Shown here: piece after piece, positions 7,961 through 17,758 of the stretch
How the letters are laid out: the number at the start of each line of letters is the position of its first letter
Numbering within the stretch: the stretch's first letter is position 1
NCBI RefSeq assembly: GCF_014203235.1
Contig: NZ_JACHIN010000005.1
Coordinates: 558,001-622,000, forward strand
Direction of reading: 5' to 3'
DNA from: Nonomuraea endophytica
Lineage (GTDB): Bacteria; Actinomycetota; Actinomycetes; Streptosporangiales; Streptosporangiaceae
Length of the DNA stretch: 64,000 nt
Position numbers and translations under genes: made by a program
The notes under the pieces: generated by a model
The model's input: the letters and a program-made list of their open reading frames with translations, nothing else
Told to the model about the DNA's origin: nothing
Database searches by the model: none

Positions 7961-10900
7961 CCGGCCTCCTTCATCCGGGCGACGCCGATGAGGTCGTCGG
8001 GGGTAGCGTCGGGAACGTGGTCGTCGAAGCGGGCGAGCACCCTGGTCCTGAGCGCCCCGGCCACCAGCAGGGCGATCAGCAAGCCGAAGATGACGTAGAT
8101 CAGCGCGACCCCGCGGCCCGGACCGGTGCCGAGTACCGTGCCCACGGTGCCTGCCAGCGCGCCGCCGGGGAGCATGAGCGGCTCGAGTGCCCGCTCCGCG
8201 AACGGCGTCAGCACGCCGACCCCGAGCGGGATCGTGGACCAGGCGACCATCTGGTTGAGGGCGAACACCCGGCCGTGGTAGCGCTGGGGCACCTTCACCT
8301 GAACGATGGTCGCGTACACGCCGTTGACCAGGGCCAGCCCGAGCGACACTCCGAACGCGCCGATGCCGATCAGCACGAGCGACCGGGTCAGGCCGACGAT
8401 CACGCAGGACACCGCGATCACCAGGGTGAGCAGCAGCATGCCGGTCATCCGCCTGCGCCGCGGGCCTCCCCACAGGCTCATGCACAGGCCGCCGGCCACC
8501 GCGCCCGCGCCTCCGCACAGCGCCACCGTTCCCACCTCGGGCAGCCCGGCGAAGGAGAGCACGAGCGGCGAGTAGAGCATGAACACCGGGGACAGCACGA
8601 TCGCCAGCAGCGCGAAGAACGTCACCATCGCCCGGAAGTCCCGGTTGCCGATCGACAGCCGGAAGCCGGCCTTGATCTCGGCGCCAACCGTCTCCCTGCG
8701 CTGGTGCGCGAGCGTGGCGGGGAAGCGCATCAGCACCAGTACGGTCGCGGCCACCAGGTATCCGACGATGTCGGCGATCAGGATGCCGCCCAGGCCGACC
8801 ACCGACATCAGTCCCACCGCCATCAGCGGGGCGACGAACTGGGCCATGCCCGCGGTCATCTGCGCCACGCCGTTGGCATGGCCGAGGTAGCGCTTGGGCA
8901 CGAGCTGGGGAATCGCCGAGGCGTACGCGACCCGCTGGAAGGCCAGCGCCACGGACAGAAGCGTGAGCAGCGGATACAGGGTCCAGGTGTCGAGCCCGCC
9001 GGTGAACAGCAGGACCGCGGCCGCCGACTGGATGGCGAGCCCGGCCACGCTGGCCGCGAGCATCACCGCCCGCCTGCTCGACCGGTCGACGATGGCGCCG
9101 ACCAGCGGCGCGGCCAGCACGCCCGGGATCACGGCGAGCACGGTCATCAGCGCCATCTGGGCCAGTCGTCCCGTGGTGAGGTAGATCCAGATGGGGATGG
9201 CGAACTCGGTGATCGTCGCACCCGTGATCGTCGCCATCTGCGCGAGCGCCACGGCCAGGAACCGCCGCACGCTCGGCTCGGGCCCCGCGACCGGGGCCCG
9301 CACGCCGCCGCCGCCGACGCTCCATCCCGTGCCGCCGTCGCCCGGGGTGAGCGGGTCGCGGGACAGGATCGCCGCCAGCTCATCCGCCCGATATTTCAGG
9401 AAATAGTGGCCGCCTTCCTTGATCACCACCAGCGTGGTGCGCTCGGTCAAGAAGTGCCACTCGCGGTAGCGCTCCTCGTAGTAGTCCGTCGTCGGGTCCT
9501 GCTCCCCCACGATCGAGACGATCGGCGCGCGCAGCGGCGACCGGACATTCGCCTGTAACAGACCGGTGAAGTACTCCTCGGCCTGCCGTGCGTCGTGCCG
9601 CATGTTGCGCACGATGAACGCCCGCTGCTCCTCGTCGAGGTCGCCCAGGTCGGCTCCCATCGAGGTCAGCCAGTTGAGCTGTTCGCGGTCGCTGCGCCAC
9701 CGGCCGTTGCCGGTGACCTTGGCCCACAGGCCCAGCAGGCCGCGCGTCGGCCTGGCGAACGGGAAGATCCCGCCCAGGTACACGGTCTCGATCTCGCGGC
9801 CGGCCCGCTCCAGCAGGAGGGCGATCTCCACGGTCAGCGCGCCGCCGACACCGCAGTGGCCGTACAGCGACAGCGGCCCGTCCACCTTCTCCAGGATCTC
9901 CGCCGCGCACTCGGCCGCCACCTGCGCCAGCGGCCGGGGCTCCTCCTCCAGGCCCAGGTCGTGGCCGGGCACCGCCACCGAGTACAGCGCCGTGCCGGGT
10001 GGCAGGGCACTGGCCAGCGGCTGGTAGACCACGGCGCTGCCCCCGCCGTACGGGACACAGACGAGCGTGCGCGTGGCGGGCCCCGGCGGGGTGAGCCGAT
10101 AGAGCAGCCCGCGCGGTGTGGACGGCGCGGCCGCCACGGCGGCCAGCCTCCGCACGGTGGGATGCTGGAACAGGTCCATCACGCTGACCGGCGCGCACTC
10201 CTCGGGCAGGTCGCGGCGGAGCCTGGCGATGACGCGGGTGGCCAGCAGGGAGTGGCCGCCCAGGTCGAAGAAGTCGTCGAGCGCGCCGACCCGCGACAGC
10301 CCGAGCACCTCCGCCATGGCCGCCGCGATCGTCTCCTCCACGGGACCCGACGGCGGCTCGAACGCCACGCCCTGTTCGGGGCGCTCGCCTTCCGGTTCGG
10401 GGAGCGCGGCCCGGTCGACCTTGCCGTGGGACTTCAGCGGCAGCCGGTCCAGCCAGACGTAGCGGGTGGGGATCATGTACTCGGGCAGCGCGGTGGCGAG
10501 TTCGCGCCGCAGTTCGCCGACCGGTACGGGCAGGCCGTCGGCCACCAGGTAGGCGACCAGTTCCTTGGATCCGGTCGTGCCGCGGGCGTCGGCCACCGCG
10601 TACGCCACGCCGGGCAGTTTGCGCAGCGCCTCGTCGATCTCGCCCAGTTCGACCCGGTAGCCGCGGATCTTCACCTGCAGGTCGCGGCGGCCGAGGAACT
10701 CCAGGTCGCCGCCGGGCAGCCAGCGGGCCAGGTCGCCGGTGCGGTAGAGGCGTTCGCCATTGACGGTCACGAACGCCTTGGCGGTCAGGTCCGGCCGGCC
10801 GAGGTACTCGCGGGCCAGCCGGTCACCGCCCACGCACAACTCACCGGCCACGCCGATGGGCACCGGGCGCATGGCGGCGTCGAGCACGTACACGCGGGCG

Positions 10901-13179
10901 TGGCCCAGCGGGCGGCCGATGGGCGTGACCGGGCCGCGCACCTCGTCGTCGGGCCTGACGGTGTAGGTGGTGACGCCCACGGTGGTCTCGGTCGGGCCGT
11001 AGTGGTTGACGATCTCGCACCGGCCCAGCGCCGCGAGCTCCTTGGTCTGCTGCCAGCTCGACCCCTCGCCGCCGAAGATGAGGGTACGGCGGGGCAGCAG
11101 CCGTTCCGGCGGCACCTCGACGGCCAGGGCGCCGAAGTGGGAGGGCGTCATCTTGAGGTAGTCCAGCCCGTGATCGGCGAACTCGGCCCCGGAGATCCGC
11201 GAGGGATACAGCTCCAGGGTGCCGCCGGTCATGAGCGCCAGGTAGAAGACCGTGATCCCGAAGTCGAACGAGAGCGACTGCAGCAGCCCGAACCGTGCCC
11301 CTTCCACGACGCCGAAGCGTTCGCGCACGTCGGACAGGTAGTTGAGGACCTGCTGATGCTGTACGGCCACGCCCTTCGGCCGCCCGGTGGACCCGGAGGT
11401 GTAGATGACGTAGGCCAGGTCGTCCGAACCGGCCAGCGGCCCGACCGGCCCGGCGCCGGCCCGCGGGACGTCGAGCACCGGGCCGTCGAATCCGCCCACC
11501 CGGCGGTCGGACACCAGCGCCGCCGCGCCCGAGTCCGCCAGCAGGTACGCCAGCCGGTCGGCGGGCTGTTCGGGATCGACGGGCACGTAGGCGGCGCCCG
11601 CCTTGAGCACGCCCAGCACGGCCACGGCCAGCTCGGGTGACTGATCCAGGCAGATCGCCACCCGATCCTGCCTGCTCACACCGCTGTCCCTGAGCATCGC
11701 GGCGAGCCGGTTGGCCCGGCCGTCCAGCTCGGCGTAGGTCAGCGCGCGCTCGCCCTGGACGATGGCCGGGGCCGACGGGCACGCGGCGGCGGTCGTCTCC
11801 ACCATCTCGTGCAGGGTGCGCGCCCGCGGCGGCACCGGCTCGGCCCTGCTCCACTCGGCGAGGAGAGCGCGTTCCCCGGGCCCGGCGAGTTCGAGCCCGG
11901 ACAGCCGTAACCCGGGATCGTCGGCCACCTGGCGCAGCAGGTTGACGAAGTGGCCGCAGAAGCGCTCGGCGGTGGCGTGGTCGAAGAGGTCGCTGCTGTA
12001 GACGAGGAAGAGCCGCAGCCCGCCGGCGCCGGGCTCCGCCTCCAGCGACAGGTCGAACTTGGCCCGCGCGGTCCCGGGATCGTAGGGCTCTCTCGTCACG
12101 CCGTCGAGCGCGAGCCCGCCGGGGGCCTCGGCGCCCATCACGAGCTCGGCCTGGAACAGCGGTGTGCGGCTCAGGTCCCGGCGCACGTCCAGCGCCTCGA
12201 CGAGCCGGTCGAAGGGCACGTCCGCGGCCATGAACGACTCCATCGCGCTGGCCCGCACGCGGCGCATGAGCTCGCGGAAGGTGGGATCGTCCGACAGGTC
12301 AGTCCGCACCACCACGGTGTTGAGGAAGAAGCCGATCACCGGCTCCAGTTCCTCGCTGTCGCGGGTGGAGATCGGGGTGCCCACGCACACGTCTTGCTGG
12401 CCGGTGTAGCGCGACAACTGCGCCTGGAAGGCGGCCATCAAGGTCATGAACAGCGTGCACCGCTCCCGCCTGGCCAGCAGCCCGATCCGCTCGCTCAGCC
12501 CGGCGGGCAGGCTGGTGACCACGCGGCCGCCCGCCGTGGTCTTGACCAGGGGACGCGGGCGGTCCGCCGGCAGTTCCAGGTCCGGCGCCCCGGTGAGCCG
12601 GGCGACCAGCGCCTCGGGCGGCGTGGTGTCCTTCTCCCGCTGCTCGCGCGCGTAGTCGGCGTACTGCAGGGCCGGCGGGTCCAAGGGCTCACCGTTGTAG
12701 CAGCGGCTGAGCTCGCCCAGCAGGATGCCCAGCGACCAGCCGTCGGCGGCGATGTGGTGCAGCACGACGACCAGGATGTGCTCGCGCGGGCCGAGCCGGA
12801 TCAGGCAGGCACGGAGCGGCTGGTCCTCCACCAGGTCGAACGGCCGCCCGGTCCACTCGGTCACCAGGAGCGGGGCACGTACCTCCGCGTCGGGACCGTC
12901 GAGATCGACCCTGGCCAGCGCGACGCGCGGACGCGGGTCGACGACCGCGACCGGCCGTCCGTCCTCGTCGGCATAGCGGGTGCGCAGCACCTCGTGCCTG
13001 GCCACGACCGCGATGAGCGCGCGTTCGAGCGCGTCGGCGTCGACCGTGCCGTGCAGGCGCTCGGTGACGAACATGTTGTACGAGGCGCTGCCCGGGTCGA
13101 GCTGGCTCAGGAACCACAGCCGCTCCTGCCCGGAGGACAGCACGTGAGCGCGGCCCGCGACCGCGTGATCGGTCGTCAC
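7957..13179 (-). CDS. Single-module NRPS (C-A-T-TE) fused to an MFS exporter
   Basis: 1740 residues from GTG 13179. The condensation domain (about 10-440) has HHIAADGW near 139. The adenylation domain (about 470-960) has YTSGSTGRPKG near 593, NHYGPTETT and KSHGKVDR; hand-aligned specificity residues read D-F-T-K-I-G-H-V-G-K, closest to Asp/Asn-type codes I remember. The carrier domain has LGGHSL near 971. The thioesterase has YGHCGVGG near 1105, with Cys where Ser is usual, a later GEQDPTTD and GGHYF. From about 1300 an MFS transporter of about 12 helices follows, including the loop DRSSRR. One polypeptide would thus activate an amino acid, condense it with an acyl or aminoacyl partner, release it and export it. 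Product unknown; no MbtH gene is nearby. Confidence 0.92.
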   Translation of the reverse strand: MTTDHAVAGRAHVLSSGQERLWFLSQLDPGSASYNMFVTERLHGTVDADALERALIAVVARHEVLRTRYADEDGRPVAVVDPRPRVALARVDLDGPDAEVRAPLLVTEWTGRPFDLVEDQPLRACLIRLGPREHILVVVLHHIAADGWSLGILLGELSRCYNGEPLDPPALQYADYAREQREKDTTPPEALVARLTGAPDLELPADRPRPLVKTTAGGRVVTSLPAGLSERIGLLARRERCTLFMTLMAAFQAQLSRYTGQQDVCVGTPISTRDSEELEPVIGFFLNTVVVRTDLSDDPTFRELMRRVRASAMESFMAADVPFDRLVEALDVRRDLSRTPLFQAELVMGAEAPGGLALDGVTREPYDPGTARAKFDLSLEAEPGAGGLRLFLVYSSDLFDHATAERFCGHFVNLLRQVADDPGLRLSGLELAGPGERALLAEWSRAEPVPPRARTLHEMVETTAAACPSAPAIVQGERALTYAELDGRANRLAAMLRDSGVSRQDRVAICLDQSPELAVAVLGVLKAGAAYVPVDPEQPADRLAYLLADSGAAALVSDRRVGGFDGPVLDVPRAGAGPVGPLAGSDDLAYVIYTSGSTGRPKGVAVQHQQVLNYLSDVRERFGVVEGARFGLLQSLSFDFGITVFYLALMTGGTLELYPSRISGAEFADHGLDYLKMTPSHFGALAVEVPPERLLPRRTLIFGGEGSSWQQTKELAALGRCEIVNHYGPTETTVGVTTYTVRPDDEVRGPVTPIGRPLGHARVYVLDAAMRPVPIGVAGELCVGGDRLAREYLGRPDLTAKAFVTVNGERLYRTGDLARWLPGGDLEFLGRRDLQVKIRGYRVELGEIDEALRKLPGVAYAVADARGTTGSKELVAYLVADGLPVPVGELRRELATALPEYMIPTRYVWLDRLPLKSHGKVDRAALPEPEGERPEQGVAFEPPSGPVEETIAAAMAEVLGLSRVGALDDFFDLGGHSLLATRVIARLRRDLPEECAPVSVMDLFQHPTVRRLAAVAAAPSTPRGLLYRLTPPGPATRTLVCVPYGGGSAVVYQPLASALPPGTALYSVAVPGHDLGLEEEPRPLAQVAAECAAEILEKVDGPLSLYGHCGVGGALTVEIALLLERAGREIETVYLGGIFPFARPTRGLLGLWAKVTGNGRWRSDREQLNWLTSMGADLGDLDEEQRAFIVRNMRHDARQAEEYFTGLLQANVRSPLRAPIVSIVGEQDPTTDYYEERYREWHFLTERTTLVVIKEGGHYFLKYRADELAAILSRDPLTPGDGGTGWSVGGGGVRAPVAGPEPSVRRFLAVALAQMATITGATITEFAIPIWIYLTTGRLAQMALMTVLAVIPGVLAAPLVGAIVDRSSRRAVMLAASVAGLAIQSAAAVLLFTGGLDTWTLYPLLTLLSVALAFQRVAYASAIPQLVPKRYLGHANGVAQMTAGMAQFVAPLMAVGLMSVVGLGGILIADIVGYLVAATVLVLMRFPATLAHQRRETVGAEIKAGFRLSIGNRDFRAMVTFFALLAIVLSPVFMLYSPLVLSFAGLPEVGTVALCGGAGAVAGGLCMSLWGGPRRRRMTGMLLLTLVIAVSCVIVGLTRSLVLIGIGAFGVSLGLALVNGVYATIVQVKVPQRYHGRVFALNQMVAWSTIPLGVGVLTPFAERALEPLMLPGGALAGTVGTVLGTGPGRGVALIYVIFGLLIALLVAGALRTRVLARFDDHVPDATPDDLIGVARMKEAG

Positions 13180-13196
13180 CTGGTCGGCTCGGTCAT
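13176..13196 (-). promoter_or_regulatory. Six-codon leader ORF overlapping the NRPS start
   Basis: An excellent Shine-Dalgarno (GGAGG) lies seven bases before ATG 13196, but that frame encodes only MTEPTR and stops at a TGA overlapping the GTG of the NRPS gene (GTGA). The NRPS GTG has no good ribosome-binding site of its own, so translation probably re-initiates from the leader. A one-base assembly error joining the two frames is the alternative. Confidence 0.5.
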
Positions 13197-13277
13197 GGCG
13201 ATACCTCCAAAGACATTGGATGTATAGCTGAAAAGGAGGCATCAACCGGCCGACCCTCGGACGGGGAGCGACCTTAC

Positions 13278-13294
13278 TGGAAAGAACCTTTCCA
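13278..13294. promoter_or_regulatory. Palindromic operator candidate upstream of the NRPS-MFS gene
   Basis: The perfect palindrome TGGAAAG-AAC-CTTTCCA (7-bp arms, 3-base centre) lies about 100 bp upstream of the NRPS start, within a less GC-rich promoter region. The regulator is not identified; the nearest candidate is the LysR gene at 13952. Confidence 0.5.
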
Positions 13295-13466
13295 ATTAAG
13301 CCCACGCCAGTTTCGCACGTCCCCTGATCCCGCCGCAAGTCGCCAGAGACGCGGATCCCGGAGCGACTCCAGCCGTCTTTGGGCAGGCCCCGGGATGATC
13401 AGTTAACAACCTTTACTGTTATGGCGCTCCTTACCCGGTGTCGATTTACGGGTAAATACATCGGAG

Positions 13467-13826
13467 CTATGGCCATCGGGGAGCCGCCACAGGGGCATCC
13501 TCCAGGTCCCTCCAGTCGTCACGCCGGGGCGCGAAGGCCTCCACGACCACCGCCCCGTCCGGGCCCGCCAGCACCTCGTGCGGAACGCCGGCCAGAACGC
13601 GCCAGGTCCCGCCGGGGCCGAACTCGCGGCTCTCGTCGCCGGCGCGGAAGGTCAGGGTGCCCGAGACGCACACCCCGAGCTGCTCGTTGTGATGGCGATG
13701 TTCCGGCACGAGCCCGCCCGGCGGCAGTTCCACCACGGCCAGGGTGAGCTCGTCGCCCTCGACGACCCGGGCGACGACGCCCTCCCAGATCCGAGTAGGA
13801 GTGATCTCCCGAAGTTCACGCAACAT
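13467..13826 (-). CDS. Small cupin-domain protein
   Basis: 119 residues from ATG 13826, chosen because ACGGAGG lies six bases upstream; in-frame ATG 13856 lacks such a site. A single cupin barrel shows motif 1 (LVPEHRHHNEQLGVCVSGTL, metal-ligand His residues and Glu) and motif 2 (GTWRVLAGVPHEVLAG). No signal peptide, so cytoplasmic. Single-domain cupins of this size act as metal-dependent isomerases or dioxygenases, or as binding proteins; nothing here decides. It is divergent from a LysR regulator 125 bp away, the usual arrangement for a LysR and its target. Confidence 0.85.
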   Translation of the reverse strand: MLRELREITPTRIWEGVVARVVEGDELTLAVVELPPGGLVPEHRHHNEQLGVCVSGTLTFRAGDESREFGPGGTWRVLAGVPHEVLAGPDGAVVVEAFAPRRDDWRDLEDAPVAAPRWP

Positions 13827-13951
13827 CAGTGGCCTCCGTAAACGGGTGTCGTCCATTCCGGGAAGGCCGAATCTAGGCACCATGAGACTTAAGGACAATC
13901 GACACCTTCTTAAGGAAGACTTCAGCTCAACTGAACGCCTATCGTGTCGCC

Positions 13952-14884
13952 ATGCTCGACGTCACCCGCCTGCGCATGCTGTACGAGGTCGCCCGGCACG
14001 GCTCGCTGACCCGCGCCGCCGCCGCGCTCACCTACACGACTTCCGCCCTGTCCCAGCAGATCTCCACACTGGAGCGCGAAACCGGCGCCCAGTTGCTGGA
14101 ACGCCACGCACGCGGAGTCCGGCTGACCGAAGCCGGCCGTGCCCTGGTCCAGCACACCGAACGCATTCTCACCGAGCTACGCGCCGCCGAGAACTCGCTG
14201 GCCGCGATCCAGCGCGCGGACGGCGGCAGGCTCCGCTTCGGCTCCTTCAACACCGCCAACGCGACCCTGATGCCGCAGGCGGTCAGCGCCTTCATGCGCC
14301 GGCATCCGCGAGTGGAGGTCGAACTCATCGAAACCGACCGCGACGAGGCCATGGCCGCGCTCACCGCCCACGAACTCGATCTCGCCCTCGTCTACGACTT
14401 CGCCGCCGTCCCCCTGGCCGTCCCCGACGGCGTCCAGGTGGAGGTACTGATGTCCGAACCCCTGTACATCATGCTGCCGCCGGGACACCGGCTCGCCACC
14501 CTCGACCAGATCGAGCTGACCGACCTGGCCGGCGAACGGTGGATCCAGGGCGTCCACCGCGGATCGACCCTCGACGTGCTCCCCAAAGCCTGCCGGGCCG
14601 CCGGCTTCGAGCCGAACATCGTCTTCCGCACCGACGACCAGATGACCGTGCGCGGCCTGGTCGGCGCCGGCGTCGGAATCGCCCTGGCACCCCACCTCAC
14701 TCTCCCCGCCACACCACCCGACCTGTCCGTGCGCCCCATGACGGACACCGCGCTGACACGAACCGTGATGGTGGCCACACCCGAGCGGCAGTACCGCCTG
14801 CCCGCCGTCACCGCGATGATCGAACAGCTGCGCACCACCGCGACACACCTGAGCCACCACACCACCCCAGGCGACCACACCTAG
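13952..14884 (+). CDS. LysR-family transcriptional regulator
   Basis: 310 residues from ATG 13952. The N-terminal winged helix-turn-helix is typical (YEVARHGSLTRAAAALTYTT, then SALSQQISTLERETGAQLLE), followed by the linker helix and the two-lobed effector-binding domain (FGSFNTANATLMPQAV, DLALVYDF, GVGIALAP). The gene is divergent from the cupin gene and probably controls it and itself. Two CTTAAGG copies in the intergenic region (near 13888 and 13908) could be part of its operator. The effector cannot be told from sequence. Confidence 0.92.
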   Translation: MLDVTRLRMLYEVARHGSLTRAAAALTYTTSALSQQISTLERETGAQLLERHARGVRLTEAGRALVQHTERILTELRAAENSLAAIQRADGGRLRFGSFNTANATLMPQAVSAFMRRHPRVEVELIETDRDEAMAALTAHELDLALVYDFAAVPLAVPDGVQVEVLMSEPLYIMLPPGHRLATLDQIELTDLAGERWIQGVHRGSTLDVLPKACRAAGFEPNIVFRTDDQMTVRGLVGAGVGIALAPHLTLPATPPDLSVRPMTDTALTRTVMVATPERQYRLPAVTAMIEQLRTTATHLSHHTTPGDHT

Positions 14885-15043
14885 CGCGAACAGGCCTGAC
14901 CGGAACCGCTGCGCCGTGCCGTAACCGACGATCGGCCCTTCGTAACCGGTGACCTGCAGGGCACCAGATGCGCGAATTGCCCGGACCACCCCTGACCGTC
15001 TCGCCGCGGGCCGGACACGACGGGGCCGCGCCCGGTCCGCGGG

Positions 15044-15820
15044 TTACTGGCCCACCCTGTCCAGGAGGGTCGCGGCACACTCCTCCGCCGCCGCCCCGAA
15101 GAACGCCAGCCACGTTCCGGGATCGCCGTCACGAAACGCCTGATGAGCGGCGAAGTACCGGTCGGCATGAGCGACGAAGAACAGCCCCAGCGGCGGCATC
15201 ACCCTCCTGACCAGGCGCCGCCGCCGCGGCAGCACCTGCAGCAGCCAGCGGCCGAGCCGCCCGTTCCCGTCCCGGAAGGGATGGATGAACTCCAGTTGCG
15301 CGTACGCCAGCCCCGCCTGCACGAGAACCGGCAGATCCCGCCGAGCCAGAAACCCGACCAGATCCTTGACCAGAGGCGCGACGTCCTCGGCCGGAGCCGC
15401 CACGAACCGCGCCGTCACCGGGCTCTCCCCGCCCACCCACGCCGCCCCGTCCCGCAGTACGCCGCCTCCGCCCACCAGGTAGGCATGGGCCCGCAGAAGC
15501 CGGGTCTCGGTGAGCTCCGGCGCCCGCACACCCTCCGCACAGGCCCGCTCGAACCGCCGCAGCGCCTCGTGCGCCCTCGACACCGCCTCGCCCGACGTGG
15601 GGGCCGAGGTCCAGTGCCTGATCACCCTGGACGGCAGGCACTCGACATCGAGCACCGACCGGGCCAGCGACCGTCCGAACGCACCGTCCAGTTCCCGGAC
15701 CCGCTCCTCCGCCCCGGCCAGATCGGCCTCCACCCGGAGCCCGGCCAGGGGCTCAGGCACCAGGCATTCGTAGGCGCCGCCGTCCCGCCATCGCCGTGGG
15801 ACCTTGCGTGCTGTCGGCAT
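15044..15820 (-). CDS. Fic/DOC family protein
   Basis: 258 residues from ATG 15820; in-frame GTG 15895 would add 25 residues and cannot be excluded. The complete Fic signature HPFRDGNGRLGR near residue 180 includes the catalytic His, the acidic metal ligand and the phosphate-binding GNGR loop. Fic proteins usually transfer AMP from ATP to hydroxyl groups of target proteins. An N-terminal helical region (YECLVPEPLAGL, then AEERVRELDGAFG) precedes the domain, as in stand-alone actinobacterial Fic proteins. No clear inhibitory (S/T)xxxE(G/N) helix and no antitoxin gene is evident nearby. Target unknown. Confidence 0.88.
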   Translation of the reverse strand: MPTARKVPRRWRDGGAYECLVPEPLAGLRVEADLAGAEERVRELDGAFGRSLARSVLDVECLPSRVIRHWTSAPTSGEAVSRAHEALRRFERACAEGVRAPELTETRLLRAHAYLVGGGGVLRDGAAWVGGESPVTARFVAAPAEDVAPLVKDLVGFLARRDLPVLVQAGLAYAQLEFIHPFRDGNGRLGRWLLQVLPRRRRLVRRVMPPLGLFFVAHADRYFAAHQAFRDGDPGTWLAFFGAAAEECAATLLDRVGQ

Positions 15821-16103
15821 GCCCTTGATTCGCCCGAACAGCCCCCACAGATGCCCACCCTCCGGCCCACCAGGAATCACCACCCGAGAGGCCACTGGTT
15901 AGCGGCCAGACAGCACACCCAACCCCCAGATAGCCAGACAGCCAAGAACGAAACCACACGAGCCAACCACGGTGACGCGACACCGAAGCAGCGTGGCGGG
16001 AGCGGCGCGAAGCAGGGCAGCGCGGAGCGAGGGCGGCGCGGGGGCGGCGGGTGGTGACGCGGGGGTAGCGCAGGGCTGGCAGCGCGGGGCCGGAGGCCGG
16101 GGG

Positions 16104-17603
16104 TTAGGTGGTGGTTGGGGTGGAGGTTGGGGTCAGGGGTGGGGAGGTGGTGGGGGTGGGGGATTCTTCGCCTGGACCCTCTTGGGGGATGGTGGTGATG
16201 CTGGTTGAGGGGACGGGGCAGTCTCGTTTCGCCGCGTTTCCGCGTTTGCGGCCTGCGGGGTTGACGCAGTCGTCGTCCTCCGATGGTTCGGGGAGGAACG
16301 TTCCCGGGGGTGGGCTGCCTGAGGAGTGGCGGTGGGCGGATGGGGTGGGGACGGCGCTGGGGCTGAGGGTGCGGGTCAGCGTGATGGGTGGACTCGTTGG
16401 GGGTGTGGTGGTGGGGGTTGGGACGCCGGTGGCCGGGCCGGTTGTGGGGCGGACGGTGGAGCCTGCCGACCCGTGCGGCTGGACGATCGGGATGTCGGGG
16501 ATGACGGAGCTGCCGGAGAAGCCGAGGCCGCCCTGGTTCCCGGCGGCCACGACGGTGATCGCCGCGATGGAGACCGTGGCCAGGGCGGCGAAGCTGGCGT
16601 GGGATAAGTGGGCTCCGGCGCGGGCCCGGCGGCGTTTGGGGGTCTCGTCGGTGGGGGGTGGCGCGAGCCGTACTCTGCCGGCTCCTGCTGGGTAGGGGAC
16701 GGGGGTCCAGAGCTCGTCCAGGACGTCGCCTACGGCGGCGCGTAGATCCCAGGGGTCGCCTACTCCGCCCGCGGCGAGCAGCGCGCGCAGCAGGTCGGCG
16801 GCGCGGGGGCGGTCGGCGGGTTCCTTGGCCAGGGCCGCCTCGACCGCGGGCCGGAGCATGGCGGGGACGGCGTCCAGGCGGGGTGGTTCCAGGAGGATGC
16901 GGCGGGTGAGCACGTCGGTCTCGCCGCGTCCGAACGGGTGGTGGGCGGTCGCGGCGAAGGCGACCAGGCAGCCCCACGAGAAGACGTCCGACGCCGGTAC
17001 GGCCGCGCCCCCGGTCAGCCGTTCGGGGGCCACCCATCCGGGACTGCCCATGACCTGCCCGGCCTGGGTGTGGGCGGCGAGGGTGTCGACGTCGCGGGCG
17101 ATGCCGAAGTCGATGACGCGCGGCCCTTTGGTGGACAGCAGCACGTTGCCCGGCTTCAGGTCCCGGTGGACGAGCCCGGCGTCGTGCACCGCGACGAGGG
17201 CGGCGGCCACGCCGAGGGCGACGCCGTACGCCAGATCGGGGGTGAGCGGCCCGCGGGCCACGACGACCTGCGAGAGCGCGGGCCCGGGGATGTACTCGGT
17301 GACGAGGTAGGGCCGGTCGCGGTCGGTGCCGTCCTCGATGACGGCGGCGGTGCAGAACGGCACCACGCGCCGCGAGAACGCGACCTCCTCGGCGAAACGG
17401 GCGCGCAGCGTCTGGTCGCCCAGGTGCGTCGCGTGCGGGGTCTTGAGCGCGACGAGCCCGCCGCGGGGGTGTTCGGCCAGGTAGACGACGCCCATGCCGC
17501 CCGTGCCGAGCCGGCCCAGGAGAAGGTATCGGCCGATGATGACCGGGTCGCCCACCGTCAGCGGTCGCACGCCCGGGGGCATGTCGCTCGCACCACGCGC
17601 CAT
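16104..17603 (-). CDS. Membrane serine/threonine protein kinase (PknB-like)
   Basis: 499 residues from ATG 17603, downstream of AGGAGAGG. The kinase domain (about 20-275) has the glycine loop GRLGTGGMGVVYLAEH, Lys in VALKTP, the catalytic loop VHRDLKPGNVLL, VIDFGIAR and the GSPGWVAPERL activation segment. A membrane segment near 340-358 (LATVSIAAITVVAAG) is followed by a long Pro/Thr/Ser-rich extracellular tail without PASTA repeats. The intracellular kinase could therefore respond to an unknown external cue. The last 100 codons and downstream DNA are extremely low in complexity. Substrates unknown. Confidence 0.92.
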   Translation of the reverse strand: MARGASDMPPGVRPLTVGDPVIIGRYLLLGRLGTGGMGVVYLAEHPRGGLVALKTPHATHLGDQTLRARFAEEVAFSRRVVPFCTAAVIEDGTDRDRPYLVTEYIPGPALSQVVVARGPLTPDLAYGVALGVAAALVAVHDAGLVHRDLKPGNVLLSTKGPRVIDFGIARDVDTLAAHTQAGQVMGSPGWVAPERLTGGAAVPASDVFSWGCLVAFAATAHHPFGRGETDVLTRRILLEPPRLDAVPAMLRPAVEAALAKEPADRPRAADLLRALLAAGGVGDPWDLRAAVGDVLDELWTPVPYPAGAGRVRLAPPPTDETPKRRRARAGAHLSHASFAALATVSIAAITVVAAGNQGGLGFSGSSVIPDIPIVQPHGSAGSTVRPTTGPATGVPTPTTTPPTSPPITLTRTLSPSAVPTPSAHRHSSGSPPPGTFLPEPSEDDDCVNPAGRKRGNAAKRDCPVPSTSITTIPQEGPGEESPTPTTSPPLTPTSTPTTT

Positions 17604-17758
17604 CCGGATATCGCCTCTCCTGTCTGGGACCTGGCAAGCACACTGTGGCCCCAACAGGCGGAGGGTTTCCGCATGGTTTTCCCAAGGGGTATCGCGGGTA
17701 AGGCGGGTGTTACCTTTCGGTTAGTAAGGGGTGTGACTGGACGGCCTGAAGTGGCGTT

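Noticed and set aside
7540..11640. Long plus-strand open frames opposite the NRPS-MFS gene
   Set aside because: His/Gln/Arg-rich shadow sequence without domains; the minus strand carries all NRPS and MFS motifs.
16000..16160. G-rich tandem repeat downstream of the kinase gene
   Set aside because: Irregular low-complexity GGGGT runs that largely continue the Thr/Pro-coding bias of the kinase tail; no defined repeat unit.
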